From NCBI GenBank assembly GCA_000496475.1, contig AYMW01000001.1:122623-186622 (forward strand): DNA of 64,000 nt, read 5' to 3'. Made by a program: the position numbers and the translations under genes. Within the stretch, counting starts at the first letter, position 1; each line of letters starts with the position of its first letter. This stretch comes from Betaproteobacteria bacterium MOLA814. Lineage in GTDB: Bacteria; Pseudomonadota; Gammaproteobacteria; Burkholderiales; Burkholderiaceae_C. The notes beneath the pieces were generated by a model. The model made no database searches and was not told the DNA's origin. It saw nothing but the letters and a program-made list of their open reading frames with translations. Positions 47,087-55,159 of this stretch are shown one piece after another.

Positions 47087-47122
47087 TGCACCAATTTAAA
47101 CGGATGCACCAAAATGGGCGCA
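47087..47122 (+). promoter_or_regulatory. TGCACCA direct repeat, possible NtrC-type enhancer
   Basis: TGCACCA occurs at 47087 and again at 47105, 18 bases apart. The second copy faces GGCGCA at 47117-47122, which makes an imperfect dyad like the NtrC site TGCACC-N5-GGTGCA but with one extra spacer base and one mismatch. The position, 60-95 bases before the sigma-54 promoter, suits an enhancer-binding activator. Confidence 0.35.
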
Positions 47123-47180
47123 TCTGCGAAAGAGGACGCATCGCAAGTGCCAGCAGGCACTATATTAAGTATGTTGTCCG

Positions 47181-47196
47181 TGGCATCGAAATTGCT
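47181..47196 (+). promoter_or_regulatory. Sigma-54 promoter
   Basis: TGGCATCGAAATTGCT matches the sigma-54 consensus TGGCACGR-N3-TTGCW at 11 of the 13 specified positions, with the invariant GG and GC exactly ten bases apart. A start near 47207 gives a leader of about 35 bases with GGAG at 47231. It would drive the ABC importer genes downstream. Confidence 0.6.
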
Positions 47197-47241
47197 AAGA
47201 CTAACAGATACATCCTTTTTCACAATCTCTGGAGTTTTACG

Positions 47242-48270
47242 ATGATTAGACGTTTGTTTTCGACAACTGCTGTTGCTGCAGTTGCCCTGGCTGCAGCTGG
47301 TTTTGCCAACGCAGCAACACCTATAAAATTTCAATTGGATTGGCGCTTTGAAGGCCCATCGGCATTGTTCTTGGTGCCCGTAGCCAAAGGCTATTTTAAA
47401 GATGCAGGCTTAGACGTAACCGTGGACTCAGGCAACGGTTCAGGTGGCGCAGTCACCCGCGTTGCCTCTGGCACTTACGACATGGGTTTTGCCGACTTGG
47501 CGGCACTCATGGAGTTTCACGCCAACAACCCAGACGCGCCTAATAAGCCTGTAGCCATCATGATGGTCTACAACAACACGCCTGCAGCCGTCATGGCCCT
47601 GAAAAAGTCTGGTATCAAGTCTCCTGCAGACTTGTCAGGTAAAAAATTGGGGGCCCCCGTATTTGATGCAGGCCGTCGCGCATTTGCGCTGTTTGAAAAA
47701 GCCAACGGTATCAACAACGTAGCTTGGACCTCTATGGATCCGCCATTGCGGGAAACCATGTTGGTCCGCGGTGATGTGGATGCCATTACAGGTTTCACCT
47801 TCACCTCGCTGCTCAACATTGAAGCGCGTGGCGTGCCGGCAGATCAGGTCACCATTTTTCCATACGCAGACAACGGGGTGAAGCTGTACGGCAATGCCAT
47901 CATTGCCTCACCAAAAATATTGAAAGAAAATCCAGAAGCGGTCAAAGCGTTTTTAATCGCATTTGCCAAAGGCGCCAAAGATGTGATGGCTGACCCAGCC
48001 GCAGCTATTGAGGCAGTCAAAGCGCGCGACGGCATTATCAATGCAACACTTGAAACACGCCGGTTGCAATTGGCTATTGATACCGTGATCAACAGCCCAT
48101 CTGCTCATGCTGAAGGTTTTGGCCAAGTTGACGCAGCACGCTTGTCGCTCATGGCGTCTCAAGTTTCAGATGCCTTCAACACAAAATCTCGCGTCAAAGC
48201 GGCTGATGTGTGGAGCAGCAGCTACTTGCCCAGTGCCGCCACGTTGAATGTATTGCCAAAATTGAAGTAA
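47242..48270 (+). CDS. ABC importer substrate-binding protein, NMT1/THI5-like
   Basis: A 342-residue periplasmic protein of the NitT/TauT-related NMT1 group. The signal peptide is MIRRLFSTTAVAAVALAAAGFANA. IKFQLDWRFEGPSALFLVPVAKGYFKDAGLDV and GTYDMGFADLAAL are the family pattern. Members bind pyrimidine-type precursors, sulfonates, nitrate or similar ligands; the exact one is open. GGAG eight bases before the ATG fixes the start, though the frame is open to 46984. Control by the sigma-54 promoter suggests a nitrogen-containing ligand. Confidence 0.88.
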   Translation: MIRRLFSTTAVAAVALAAAGFANAATPIKFQLDWRFEGPSALFLVPVAKGYFKDAGLDVTVDSGNGSGGAVTRVASGTYDMGFADLAALMEFHANNPDAPNKPVAIMMVYNNTPAAVMALKKSGIKSPADLSGKKLGAPVFDAGRRAFALFEKANGINNVAWTSMDPPLRETMLVRGDVDAITGFTFTSLLNIEARGVPADQVTIFPYADNGVKLYGNAIIASPKILKENPEAVKAFLIAFAKGAKDVMADPAAAIEAVKARDGIINATLETRRLQLAIDTVINSPSAHAEGFGQVDAARLSLMASQVSDAFNTKSRVKAADVWSSSYLPSAATLNVLPKLK

Positions 48271-48411
48271 ATCCTAATGGTCTGTGCCCCAACCCAAGGG
48301 CCAGTACCATGATGCGTATGCCAACGGCTGTTGGGACAATGTAACTCGGTCAGCATGTGTGCTGGCCGATACAATCACCAACAGTTGTTTTAGCATTTTC
48401 TTCAATCTACT

Positions 48412-48443
48412 GAGGCACCAGACACGCGCGTGTCTGGTGCCTC
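48412..48443. repeat. 32-bp perfect palindrome between binding protein and ATPase genes
   Basis: GAGGCACCAGACACGC (48412-48427) is followed at once by its exact reverse complement (48428-48443). The RNA would form a very stable hairpin of at least 14 base pairs. No T run follows. It ends 18 bases before the ATPase ATG, which has no visible ribosome site, so it may shield the upstream message or limit translation downstream. Confidence 0.85.
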
Positions 48444-48461
48444 TTACCCACACAAGCCATC

Positions 48462-49271
48462 ATGTCAAACGCTTTCGTTGACTTTCAAAACGTCTGGCTT
48501 GCCTACAACGACGAGTTGTTGGCCAACAACCAGTTCGCGGTTGAAGATATCGACTTCAAGGTCAACAAAGGGGAGTTCGTGGCAATTGTCGGGCCGTCTG
48601 GTTGCGGCAAGTCCACATTTATGAAGTTGACCACTGGTCTAAAAATGCCCAGCAAGGGCAAGATTTTGGTAGACGGCGAACCGGTGAATGGCCCACTAAA
48701 GATAAGCGGCATGGCATTTCAAGCCTCTTCGCTGTTGCCCTGGCGCACAACGTTGAACAACGTGTTGCTGCCACTAGAAATTGTGCAGCCCTACCGCGAC
48801 AACTTCAAAGCCAACAAAGACGCTTACGTCGACAGGGCACGCAAACTGCTTGAGACTGTGGGGCTGAAAGGCTATGAAGACAAATACCCGTGGGAACTAT
48901 CTGGTGGCATGCAGCAACGTGCCAGCATTTGCCGCGCTTTGATACACGAACCAAAAATGTTGTTGTTGGACGAGCCATTTGGTGCCTTGGATGCTTTCAC
49001 GCGCGAGGACCTGTGGTGCATATTGCGTGACCTGTGGCAGGAGCAACGCTTCAACATCATTTTGGTCACCCACGATTTACGCGAATCGGTTTTCCTGGCT
49101 GATACCGTCTATGTCATGAGCAAAAGCCCTGGTCGCTTCATCGTTAGAAAAGAAATAGAGTTGCCTCGCCCACGCGACCTAGCCGTCACTTACACCCCGG
49201 AATTTACAGCCATTGTGCAAGAGTTGCGCGGGCACATTGGTGCACACCGCCAGGCATTGCCAACAGCTTGA
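48462..49271 (+). CDS. ABC importer ATPase, NitT/TauT type
   Basis: A 269-residue ATPase that powers the importer. Walker A is GPSGCGKST (about residues 46-54), the signature is ELSGGMQQR, and Walker B with the catalytic glutamate is LLLDEPFGALD; the H-loop is VTHDLRE. It carries an insert around residues 105-130 compared with SsuB/TauB. Expressed with the binding protein upstream and permease downstream. Confidence 0.92.
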   Translation: MSNAFVDFQNVWLAYNDELLANNQFAVEDIDFKVNKGEFVAIVGPSGCGKSTFMKLTTGLKMPSKGKILVDGEPVNGPLKISGMAFQASSLLPWRTTLNNVLLPLEIVQPYRDNFKANKDAYVDRARKLLETVGLKGYEDKYPWELSGGMQQRASICRALIHEPKMLLLDEPFGALDAFTREDLWCILRDLWQEQRFNIILVTHDLRESVFLADTVYVMSKSPGRFIVRKEIELPRPRDLAVTYTPEFTAIVQELRGHIGAHRQALPTA

Positions 49272-49298
49272 ACCAACGCACAGCATTACACCACCACC

Positions 49299-50066
49299 AT
49301 GAAACCTAAAACCATAGAGCGCTGGTCACCTTGGCTGCTACTGATTGCGACCCTGGCCATTTGGGAAATCATCTGCCAAGGCTTTGGTGTCAGTGAGTTC
49401 ATTTTTCCAAGTCCCTCACGGATCGCCCAACAAATGATCGAGTACCACGAGGTCATTGCAGGCCATGCGTGGCGCACATACTGGGTCACCATGGTGGGCT
49501 TTGGAATTGCTATTGTGGTCGGCGTGCTGTTGGGATTTGTCATTGGCAGTTCGCGCGTTGCCTATGCAGCCGTTTATCCGCTCATGACAGCCTTTAACGC
49601 GCTGCCCAAAGCCGCCTTTGTGCCGATATTGGTGGTGTGGTTTGGCATTGGTGCAGGCCCTGCCATCTTGACCGCTTTTCTGATCAGCTTTTTCCCTATT
49701 ATGGTCAACATAGCGACAGGGCTTGCAACCTTAGAGCCAGAGCTAGAAGACGTGTTGCGCGTGCTAGGCGCTAAGCGATGGGATGTGTTGACAAAAGTCG
49801 GGCTGCCGCGCTCCATGCCTTACTTTTTTGGCTCGTTGAAAGTGGCCATTACTTTGGCTTTTGTAGGCACTACGGTGTCTGAAATGACAGCGTCCAATGA
49901 AGGCATCGGTTACCTGCTTATCTCGGCTGGCTCTGCCATGCAAATGGGTCTTGCGTTTGCCGGCTTGGTCGTGGTTGGCGCAATGGCCATGGTGATGTAT
50001 GAGCTGTTCGATTATGTGGAGCGCCACACAACAGCATGGGCACACAGAGGCTCACAAAACAGTTAA
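49299..50066 (+). CDS. ABC importer permease, NitT/TauT type
   Basis: A 255-residue membrane protein with about six segments. The EAA loop is LRVLGAKRWDVLTKVGLPRSMPYFFGSLKVA, which docks onto the ATPase. It starts 27 bases after the ATPase stop and completes the three-gene importer. Confidence 0.92.
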   Translation: MKPKTIERWSPWLLLIATLAIWEIICQGFGVSEFIFPSPSRIAQQMIEYHEVIAGHAWRTYWVTMVGFGIAIVVGVLLGFVIGSSRVAYAAVYPLMTAFNALPKAAFVPILVVWFGIGAGPAILTAFLISFFPIMVNIATGLATLEPELEDVLRVLGAKRWDVLTKVGLPRSMPYFFGSLKVAITLAFVGTTVSEMTASNEGIGYLLISAGSAMQMGLAFAGLVVVGAMAMVMYELFDYVERHTTAWAHRGSQNS

Positions 50067-50181
50067 TTTTTGAACATGCAACACGCTTGCAGCACACGAC
50101 ATGATGGCCGTTGACAGTCTCAAATAAGGGCTCTTTGTTGAAGCTGAGCACCCCAAGCGCCACGCATGAAATAATCAATAC

Positions 50182-50592
50182 ATGTCTACACAAGCAAACA
50201 ACAGCGACGAATTCTCCACAGCCTTAAACGTATTGGGCAACCCGTTGGAGGCCTGCAGTTTTGACCCGCTTACTGGGTATTGGCGAGATGGCTGCTGCAG
50301 CACTGACGAGCAAGACCAAGGCAGCCACGTGGTGTGCGCGCGTATGACGGATGATTTTTTACAGTACTCGCTGGCCAAGGGCAATGACCTTGTCTCGCCC
50401 AGGCCCAGCCACCGATTTGTAGGGTTGCGTGCAGGTGACCGCTGGTGCTTGTGTGCATCACGTTGGCGCGAGGCTTTGGGGGCGGGTGTTGCGCCACAAG
50501 TCGTACTTGAATGCACGCACGAGAAAGCACTTGAGTTTGTCAGCTTGGAAGAGCTGCAAGCCCACGCTTACTCCCCAAGCTCTAAAAACTGA
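50182..50592 (+). CDS. DUF2237 family protein
   Basis: A 136-residue soluble protein. It shows the DUF2237 pattern: NVLGNPLEACSFDPLTGYWRDGCC, GSHVVCARMTDDFLQYS, SKGNDL-like AKGNDLVSPRP, and GDRWCLCASRW with a cluster of cysteines. Function is unknown. It stands alone and faces the aminotransferase gene. Confidence 0.85.
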   Translation: MSTQANNSDEFSTALNVLGNPLEACSFDPLTGYWRDGCCSTDEQDQGSHVVCARMTDDFLQYSLAKGNDLVSPRPSHRFVGLRAGDRWCLCASRWREALGAGVAPQVVLECTHEKALEFVSLEELQAHAYSPSSKN

Positions 50593-50602
50593 ACAACACG
50601 CT

Positions 50603-51817
50603 TTAGCCCAGCAGCGCTTTTTTGAGTTTGCGTACACCTGCTTCAATTTGTTCTTCGTTCATGGACGCAAAGCTTAAGCGCAACGCAGTGGTGTCTGGAT
50701 GTGTGGCAAAAAACGGTGCACCCGGTACGAATGCCACGCCCTCCTCAATGGCTCGTTTGGCCAGCGCACCGCTGTCGGTGGACGCGCCATGTGCACCTGT
50801 CAACTTGGCCCACACGAACAAGCCACCAAGAGGCTTTACAAAACTAATGGCGTCGCCCAGTTCACGCTGCAAAGCATCGCACATGCACAGGGCACGTTTG
50901 GCATAGATGGCTCGCATTGCTTGCAACGCCGGGCCCAGCCGCCCAGAGGACAAATAAACTGCGGCAGTGACCTGTGCAAAAGAGCTGGTGTTGGCGTCAC
51001 TGAACTGCTTGCACATGGCGGCTTTGTCTAACAACGGCTTAGGCGCAACCATCCAACCTATGCGCAAGCCAGGGCTCAAATTTTTACTCAATGAACTGGC
51101 GTGGACCAACCAATTCCTGCTGCCTGGCACGGTGGCACTCAACGCCAACAAGCTGGGCGGTGGTGCCTTATCAAAGTACAAGTCCCCGTATGGGTCGTCT
51201 TCAACCACCAGGGTGCGTGTTTGAACAGCCACATCCAACAAGCGCTTGCGCCGCTCTAAGCTGAGGGTGGCGCCACTTGGGTTGCCATACGTCGGAATAA
51301 GATACACAAATTTAGGCTTGTGTTGAGCAATCAATGCCTCTAACGCCTCAACATCCACACCGTTGTCATCGACTGGTACCGTAATGAGCTCTGCGCCATA
51401 CAGACGAAAACACTGAATCGTGGCCAAAAAAGTTGGGCCTTCAACAATAACTTTGTCGCCAGGGTTGATGAGCGTTTTGCCAATCAAGTCCAATGCCTGT
51501 TGGCTGCCCGTTGTCACAATCAACTCGTCAGGCTTGACTGCTGCGTCTTTGTTGGCCATAAGCGCACACAACTGCTCTCGCAGCGGCTCATAGCCCTCTG
51601 TCGCGCCATATTGCAAGGCGGCAACGGGGTGATCGTTCAGGGCCTGCTGAGCGGCTTGGGCAACACCCGCTACGTCGAAAGAGTTGGGATCGGGGAAACC
51701 ACCGCCAAAGCTGATGATGCCAGGCTTACCAAGCACCTTGAACAGTTCACGAATAGCCGAGGTTTCGACGTTGGACAAGCGCTGGGCAAATAAATCGGTA
51801 TCAAAGGCGTCGGTCAT
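50603..51817 (-). CDS. PLP-dependent aminotransferase, 2-aminoadipate/LysN-like
   Basis: A 404-residue class I/II aminotransferase without the GntR domain of MocR proteins. FGGGFPDPNSFD, YGATEGYEPLREQL and TTGSQQALDLIGK are the marks of the LysN/AAT-like group. The PLP lysine is in SLSKNLSPGLRIGWM. It uses 2-oxoglutarate with a broad set of amino acids in relatives; the true substrate is open. The frame opens earlier, but homologues begin near MTDAFDT, so 51817 is chosen. Confidence 0.85.
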   Translation of the reverse strand: MTDAFDTDLFAQRLSNVETSAIRELFKVLGKPGIISFGGGFPDPNSFDVAGVAQAAQQALNDHPVAALQYGATEGYEPLREQLCALMANKDAAVKPDELIVTTGSQQALDLIGKTLINPGDKVIVEGPTFLATIQCFRLYGAELITVPVDDNGVDVEALEALIAQHKPKFVYLIPTYGNPSGATLSLERRKRLLDVAVQTRTLVVEDDPYGDLYFDKAPPPSLLALSATVPGSRNWLVHASSLSKNLSPGLRIGWMVAPKPLLDKAAMCKQFSDANTSSFAQVTAAVYLSSGRLGPALQAMRAIYAKRALCMCDALQRELGDAISFVKPLGGLFVWAKLTGAHGASTDSGALAKRAIEEGVAFVPGAPFFATHPDTTALRLSFASMNEEQIEAGVRKLKKALLG

Positions 51818-51885
51818 GGTCAGTGCTTGGTCAGGTACAAATAAAGGTAATGTTCTATTGTGCACAAACGCCGTAAACTTCGCTG

Positions 51886-52530
51886 ATGAACAAAGCCAAT
51901 ATAGAGCTATTTTTTTCAACATTGGCTCAAGCCAATCCATCCCCACAAACGGAGTTGGTCTATACAAGCGTCTTTGAGTTGTTGACCGCCGTGTTGCTGT
52001 CGGCACAGGCCACCGATGTTGGCGTCAACAAAGCAACGGCCAAACTGTTTCCAAGGGCCAATACCCCGCAAGCTATTGTCGACATGGGCTTGCCTGCGCT
52101 GGAGGACGCCATCAAAACCATTGGTCTGTACAAAAGCAAAGCCCGCCATCTGATGCAGGCGTGCGAGCTGTTGCTGCGCGACCACAACAGCGTCGTACCC
52201 AACAACCGTGAAGCCTTGGAGGCCTTGCCAGGCGTAGGGAGAAAAACCGCCAATGTGGTCTTGAACAGTGCATTCGGACAACCCACCATGGCGGTTGACA
52301 CACACATCTTCAGGCTGGGCAACCGCACTGGCTTGGCACCAGGGAAGAATGTGGTCCACGTCGAACAAGGCTTGCTCAAACGCATACCAGCCCACTACAT
52401 GGTGGATGCGCACCACTGGTTGATACTGCATGGGCGCTACGTGTGCCAAGCGCGCACGCCAAGGTGTTGGGAATGTGCTGTGAGCCACACCTGTGACTAC
52501 AAGCCAAAAACCGTGGCTGTCAATAACTGA
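51886..52530 (+). CDS. nth: Endonuclease III
   Basis: DNA glycosylase and AP lyase for oxidised pyrimidines. 214 residues. The helix-hairpin-helix LPGVGRKTANVV carries Lys120, and the Asp is Asp138 in VDTHIFR, both at E. coli numbering. The iron-sulfur ligands are Cys187, 194, 197 and 203 in VCQARTPRCWECAVSHTC. It diverges from the aminotransferase gene. Confidence 0.95.
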   Translation: MNKANIELFFSTLAQANPSPQTELVYTSVFELLTAVLLSAQATDVGVNKATAKLFPRANTPQAIVDMGLPALEDAIKTIGLYKSKARHLMQACELLLRDHNSVVPNNREALEALPGVGRKTANVVLNSAFGQPTMAVDTHIFRLGNRTGLAPGKNVVHVEQGLLKRIPAHYMVDAHHWLILHGRYVCQARTPRCWECAVSHTCDYKPKTVAVNN

Positions 52531-52541
52531 AATGCACGGTT

Positions 52542-52557
52542 ACTCAAGCGCTTGAGT
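52542..52557. terminator. 16-bp perfect palindrome between nth and cobC
   Basis: ACTCAAGCGCTTGAGT is a perfect palindrome 12 bases after the nth stop and 38 bases from the cobC stop. There is no T run. The convergent setting makes a bidirectional 3' end hairpin the simplest reading. Confidence 0.4.
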
Positions 52558-52594
52558 CTGCTGAGTGACTGACGCTTACTGACAAAACGACCCG

Positions 52595-53158
52595 CTATGG
52601 CCGTTGTGCTGTAGCGGTCAACTGCCAACATTCTCCCCATGCAGGAGCGTCTGCAGGCCACTGGTCTGCGCGGTTAATAGCCCGCTGACCCCTCGCAATA
52701 AGACTGGCCGCACGGATCACGCCGGCATGGGTAATCCAAACAGTAGGTTGTCCGGTGCTGTGAGCCATGCACTCATCCCAAGCCGTGGCGACTCTGGTCA
52801 TCACCTCGGACACATTCTCCGCGCCACCGCAGCGCCAGTCACCAAAACTATTGGTCCACGCATCAATCTCCGCTTTGTTAATGGCGTCCCAACGCTGTCC
52901 TTCCCATTGGCCAAAGTTCATTTCGACCAAACGCGCATCGCTGTGGTACAGCAACTCAGGGCGCAGGTGTTGTAAACCTTTGGCGAGCTGCACGCACCGC
53001 AACATGGGTGAAAACTGCACACGCACGCCAGGCGGAAGCGCCTGCGCCAATGCCATAGCAGCGGTGTGCGTGGCTGGCTCATCAGCTGGCACATCGGTGG
53101 CCCCATAGCACACCCCAGGTTCGACCAAAGGCCGTGCGTGACGAACGACGTACAGCAT
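52595..53158 (-). CDS. cobC: Histidine phosphatase, likely alpha-ribazole phosphatase
   Basis: Removes the 5' phosphate of alpha-ribazole phosphate or of adenosylcobalamin 5'-phosphate in nucleotide-loop assembly. 187 residues. The phosphohistidine is in VVRHARP at the N-terminus, and the second His is in VWITHAGVIRA; FSPMLRCVQLA and VEMNFGQWEGQRWD are the family's middle motifs. The frame is open to 53245, overlapping cobS, but MLYVVRHARP matches the family start. The function rests on family plus its place after cobS. Confidence 0.82.
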   Translation of the reverse strand: MLYVVRHARPLVEPGVCYGATDVPADEPATHTAAMALAQALPPGVRVQFSPMLRCVQLAKGLQHLRPELLYHSDARLVEMNFGQWEGQRWDAINKAEIDAWTNSFGDWRCGGAENVSEVMTRVATAWDECMAHSTGQPTVWITHAGVIRAASLIARGQRAINRADQWPADAPAWGECWQLTATAQRP

Positions 53159-53225
53159 CAAAACAAGCGACAGCCCAGCGAGATGTCTGACACACAAGCA
53201 ATCATTTTTTGATAGGTAACAGCGC

Positions 53226-54059
53226 TCATACAGACAACGCAACACCCACGTAAAACGTTAACTCACACACCTGTTGCGTCGCGCCAAGACCGTCACCAGT
53301 GAACCCTTGCAAGCGCCGCGACAACAAACGCGTCATGTAGGCAAAGCCCAACCCGGAAACAACAGCACCAACCACTATTGGCTTGATGTACGGCCACAGC
53401 GCAAAACCCCACGGTGCCAGTTGCGACGCATACGCCAACATTGCGGTTGCTGCCAACGCACACCACACCAGTGCGGTGCACAGGCTTTTAGAACTGATCT
53501 GATCGGCGACCGGCTTGGACTTAGAACCCGCCACATTGCCAACATACGGCATGCGCCACATGATCAACAACGGCCAGCTGCGCGACAACACATGGGCCAC
53601 AAAAATACCCAACAGCATTGCATGCACGTTCATGGAACCCACAAGGGCCAACAAAGACACCTTTAGCAACAGGGCCAACACCAATGCCAGTGCACCGAAA
53701 GCCCCAACCCGAGAGTCTTTCATGATGACAAGAGCGCGTTCACGCTCGTAGCTGCCCCCCAATCCGTCGGCGATATCAGCCAACCCATCTTCGTGGAATG
53801 CCCCTGTGAGCATCACACTGAAAACAGTTCCCAACACAGCAGCCACCAAGGGGCTGAATGGGCTTGGTGGCAGGTACGCCAGCAACAGCGCTGTCATGCC
53901 AGCTACCAAAGTGCCGACGAGTACCCCGACACCGGGAAGGTGTCCGCTGCTGGCCCGAAGTTGCGAGGGACTAAAGCCTACCCAATCAGCCAACCGACCC
54001 ACAACGGGAATGCGCGTGAAAAACTGAATCGCCAACACAAAATGGCGCAACCCATTCAT
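53226..54059 (-). CDS. cobS: Adenosylcobinamide-GDP ribazoletransferase
   Basis: Joins adenosylcobinamide-GDP and alpha-ribazole to make the cobalamin nucleotide loop, in the membrane. 277 residues, mostly hydrophobic, with the catalytic acidic stretch AFHEDGLADIADGLGG at about residues 88-103 and a preceding QFFTRIPV opening. It overlaps cobT by ATGA. Confidence 0.93.
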   Translation of the reverse strand: MNGLRHFVLAIQFFTRIPVVGRLADWVGFSPSQLRASSGHLPGVGVLVGTLVAGMTALLLAYLPPSPFSPLVAAVLGTVFSVMLTGAFHEDGLADIADGLGGSYERERALVIMKDSRVGAFGALALVLALLLKVSLLALVGSMNVHAMLLGIFVAHVLSRSWPLLIMWRMPYVGNVAGSKSKPVADQISSKSLCTALVWCALAATAMLAYASQLAPWGFALWPYIKPIVVGAVVSGLGFAYMTRLLSRRLQGFTGDGLGATQQVCELTFYVGVALSV

Positions 54060-55159
54060 GGCTCAACGACCTGTTGCAAGGTTGTCAACGGCGGCTCTGA
54101 TAGTGTCTTTTCAGACACGCTTGCCGACTCAAAACTGGCCATCTCACGCAGCAGCAAACTGGCGGACTCAAGCAACGGCCAAGCCAGCGCAGCGCCAGAG
54201 CCCTCACCCAGGCGCAAGCCTAAATCCAGAAGCGGTTGCACACCCAAATGGTGTAGCATCAATTCATGACCGCGCTCGCCCGAGCGGTGTGCAAACACGC
54301 AGCGCTGCAATACAAGTGGCTGCAAAGCATGCGCCACAAGCACTGCGCTGCTGGCAATGAAGCCGTCAACCAGCACCACACGGCGCTCGTGTGCCGCTTG
54401 TAAAATCGCCCCAACCATGGTGGCGATCTCTAAGCCCCCCATTGTTGCCAGCACGCTCAAAGGCTCTGTCACGGCCTGATGGCGCAACAACACGTCACGT
54501 AAAACATCGGTTTTACGCACCACAGAGGCAGCGTCAAGACCCGTCCCAGCGCCTGTACAACGCGCAATGTCTAGGCGCGCCAAACGTGCCAACAACAGCG
54601 ACGCCGCTGACGTGTTGCCAATGCCCATTTCACCCAGCAACAAGGTATTGCCTGGCAATGCTTTAACCAAGGCCTGGCCATGTGCAAGGGCCGTCTGACA
54701 CTGCTGCGGTGTCATTGCAGCCTCGACGCTGGCGTCTGCCGTGCCCCAAGCAGCTTTGCGCACCTGCAAGCCGGCGCGGTTGGCGCCTGGGACTAACCCT
54801 GCCAAAAAATCATGTCGGACGCCACAATCCACCACGGTCAAAGCCAAACCGTGTTGACGCGCCAACACGCTGACGGCGGCACCTCCCGCTAAAAAATTTT
54901 CAACCATTTGCCACGTCACATCGCTGGGAAACGCCGATACACCGCGGGCTGTCAACCCATGGTCAGCTGCAAAAACAACCATTTGGGGCGCATGCAATTC
55001 GGGCTTGGTCGTTCCCAAAATTTGCCCTAATTGCACACCCAACTGCTCGAGGCGACCCAGCGATCCAACGGGCTTGGTTTTGTTGTCCATAGCCTGCTGC
55101 AGAGCCAATGTCAAAGACGTCTCGCTGATGTCTACCAGCTGTGGAATCAAATTGTTCAT
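54056..55159 (-). CDS. cobT: Nicotinate-nucleotide--dimethylbenzimidazole phosphoribosyltransferase
   Basis: Activates dimethylbenzimidazole to alpha-ribazole phosphate. 367 residues from ATG 55159. KPVGSLGRLEQLGVQLGQI, VVFAADHGLTARGVSAFPSDVTWQMV, LLGEMGIGNTSAA and VDGFIASSAVLVA are the CobT motifs. A longer frame exists to 55231, but ATGA overlap with the cobQ stop points to 55159. No bluB gene for the base itself is in the window. Confidence 0.94.
   Translation of the reverse strand: MNNLIPQLVDISETSLTLALQQAMDNKTKPVGSLGRLEQLGVQLGQILGTTKPELHAPQMVVFAADHGLTARGVSAFPSDVTWQMVENFLAGGAAVSVLARQHGLALTVVDCGVRHDFLAGLVPGANRAGLQVRKAAWGTADASVEAAMTPQQCQTALAHGQALVKALPGNTLLLGEMGIGNTSAASLLLARLARLDIARCTGAGTGLDAASVVRKTDVLRDVLLRHQAVTEPLSVLATMGGLEIATMVGAILQAAHERRVVLVDGFIASSAVLVAHALQPLVLQRCVFAHRSGERGHELMLHHLGVQPLLDLGLRLGEGSGAALAWPLLESASLLLREMASFESASVSEKTLSEPPLTTLQQVVEP

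Larger units (their letters stand above)
46936..47241. other. Divergent intergenic region of 306 bases
   Basis: Lies between yciH (leftward) and the ABC binding-protein gene (rightward). It holds a TGCACCA repeat at 47087-47122, a sigma-54 promoter at 47181-47196 and the GGAG ribosome site at 47231. A rightward frame is open through it but has no conserved content. I see no riboswitch; the conserved TPP-riboswitch segments are absent. Confidence 0.6.

Noticed and set aside
46984-47241. N-terminal extension of the ABC binding protein by 86 residues
   Set aside because: The GGAG site and an excellent signal peptide at 47242 define the start, and the extension covers the sigma-54 promoter.
46936-47241. 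TPP riboswitch before the NMT1/THI5-like gene
   Set aside because: The gene family made me look, but the conserved CTGAGA and ACCCTTTGAACCTGA-like parts are absent.
52604-52975. Plus-strand frame over cobC
   Set aside because: Antisense to a histidine phosphatase with both catalytic motifs; no supporting feature of its own.
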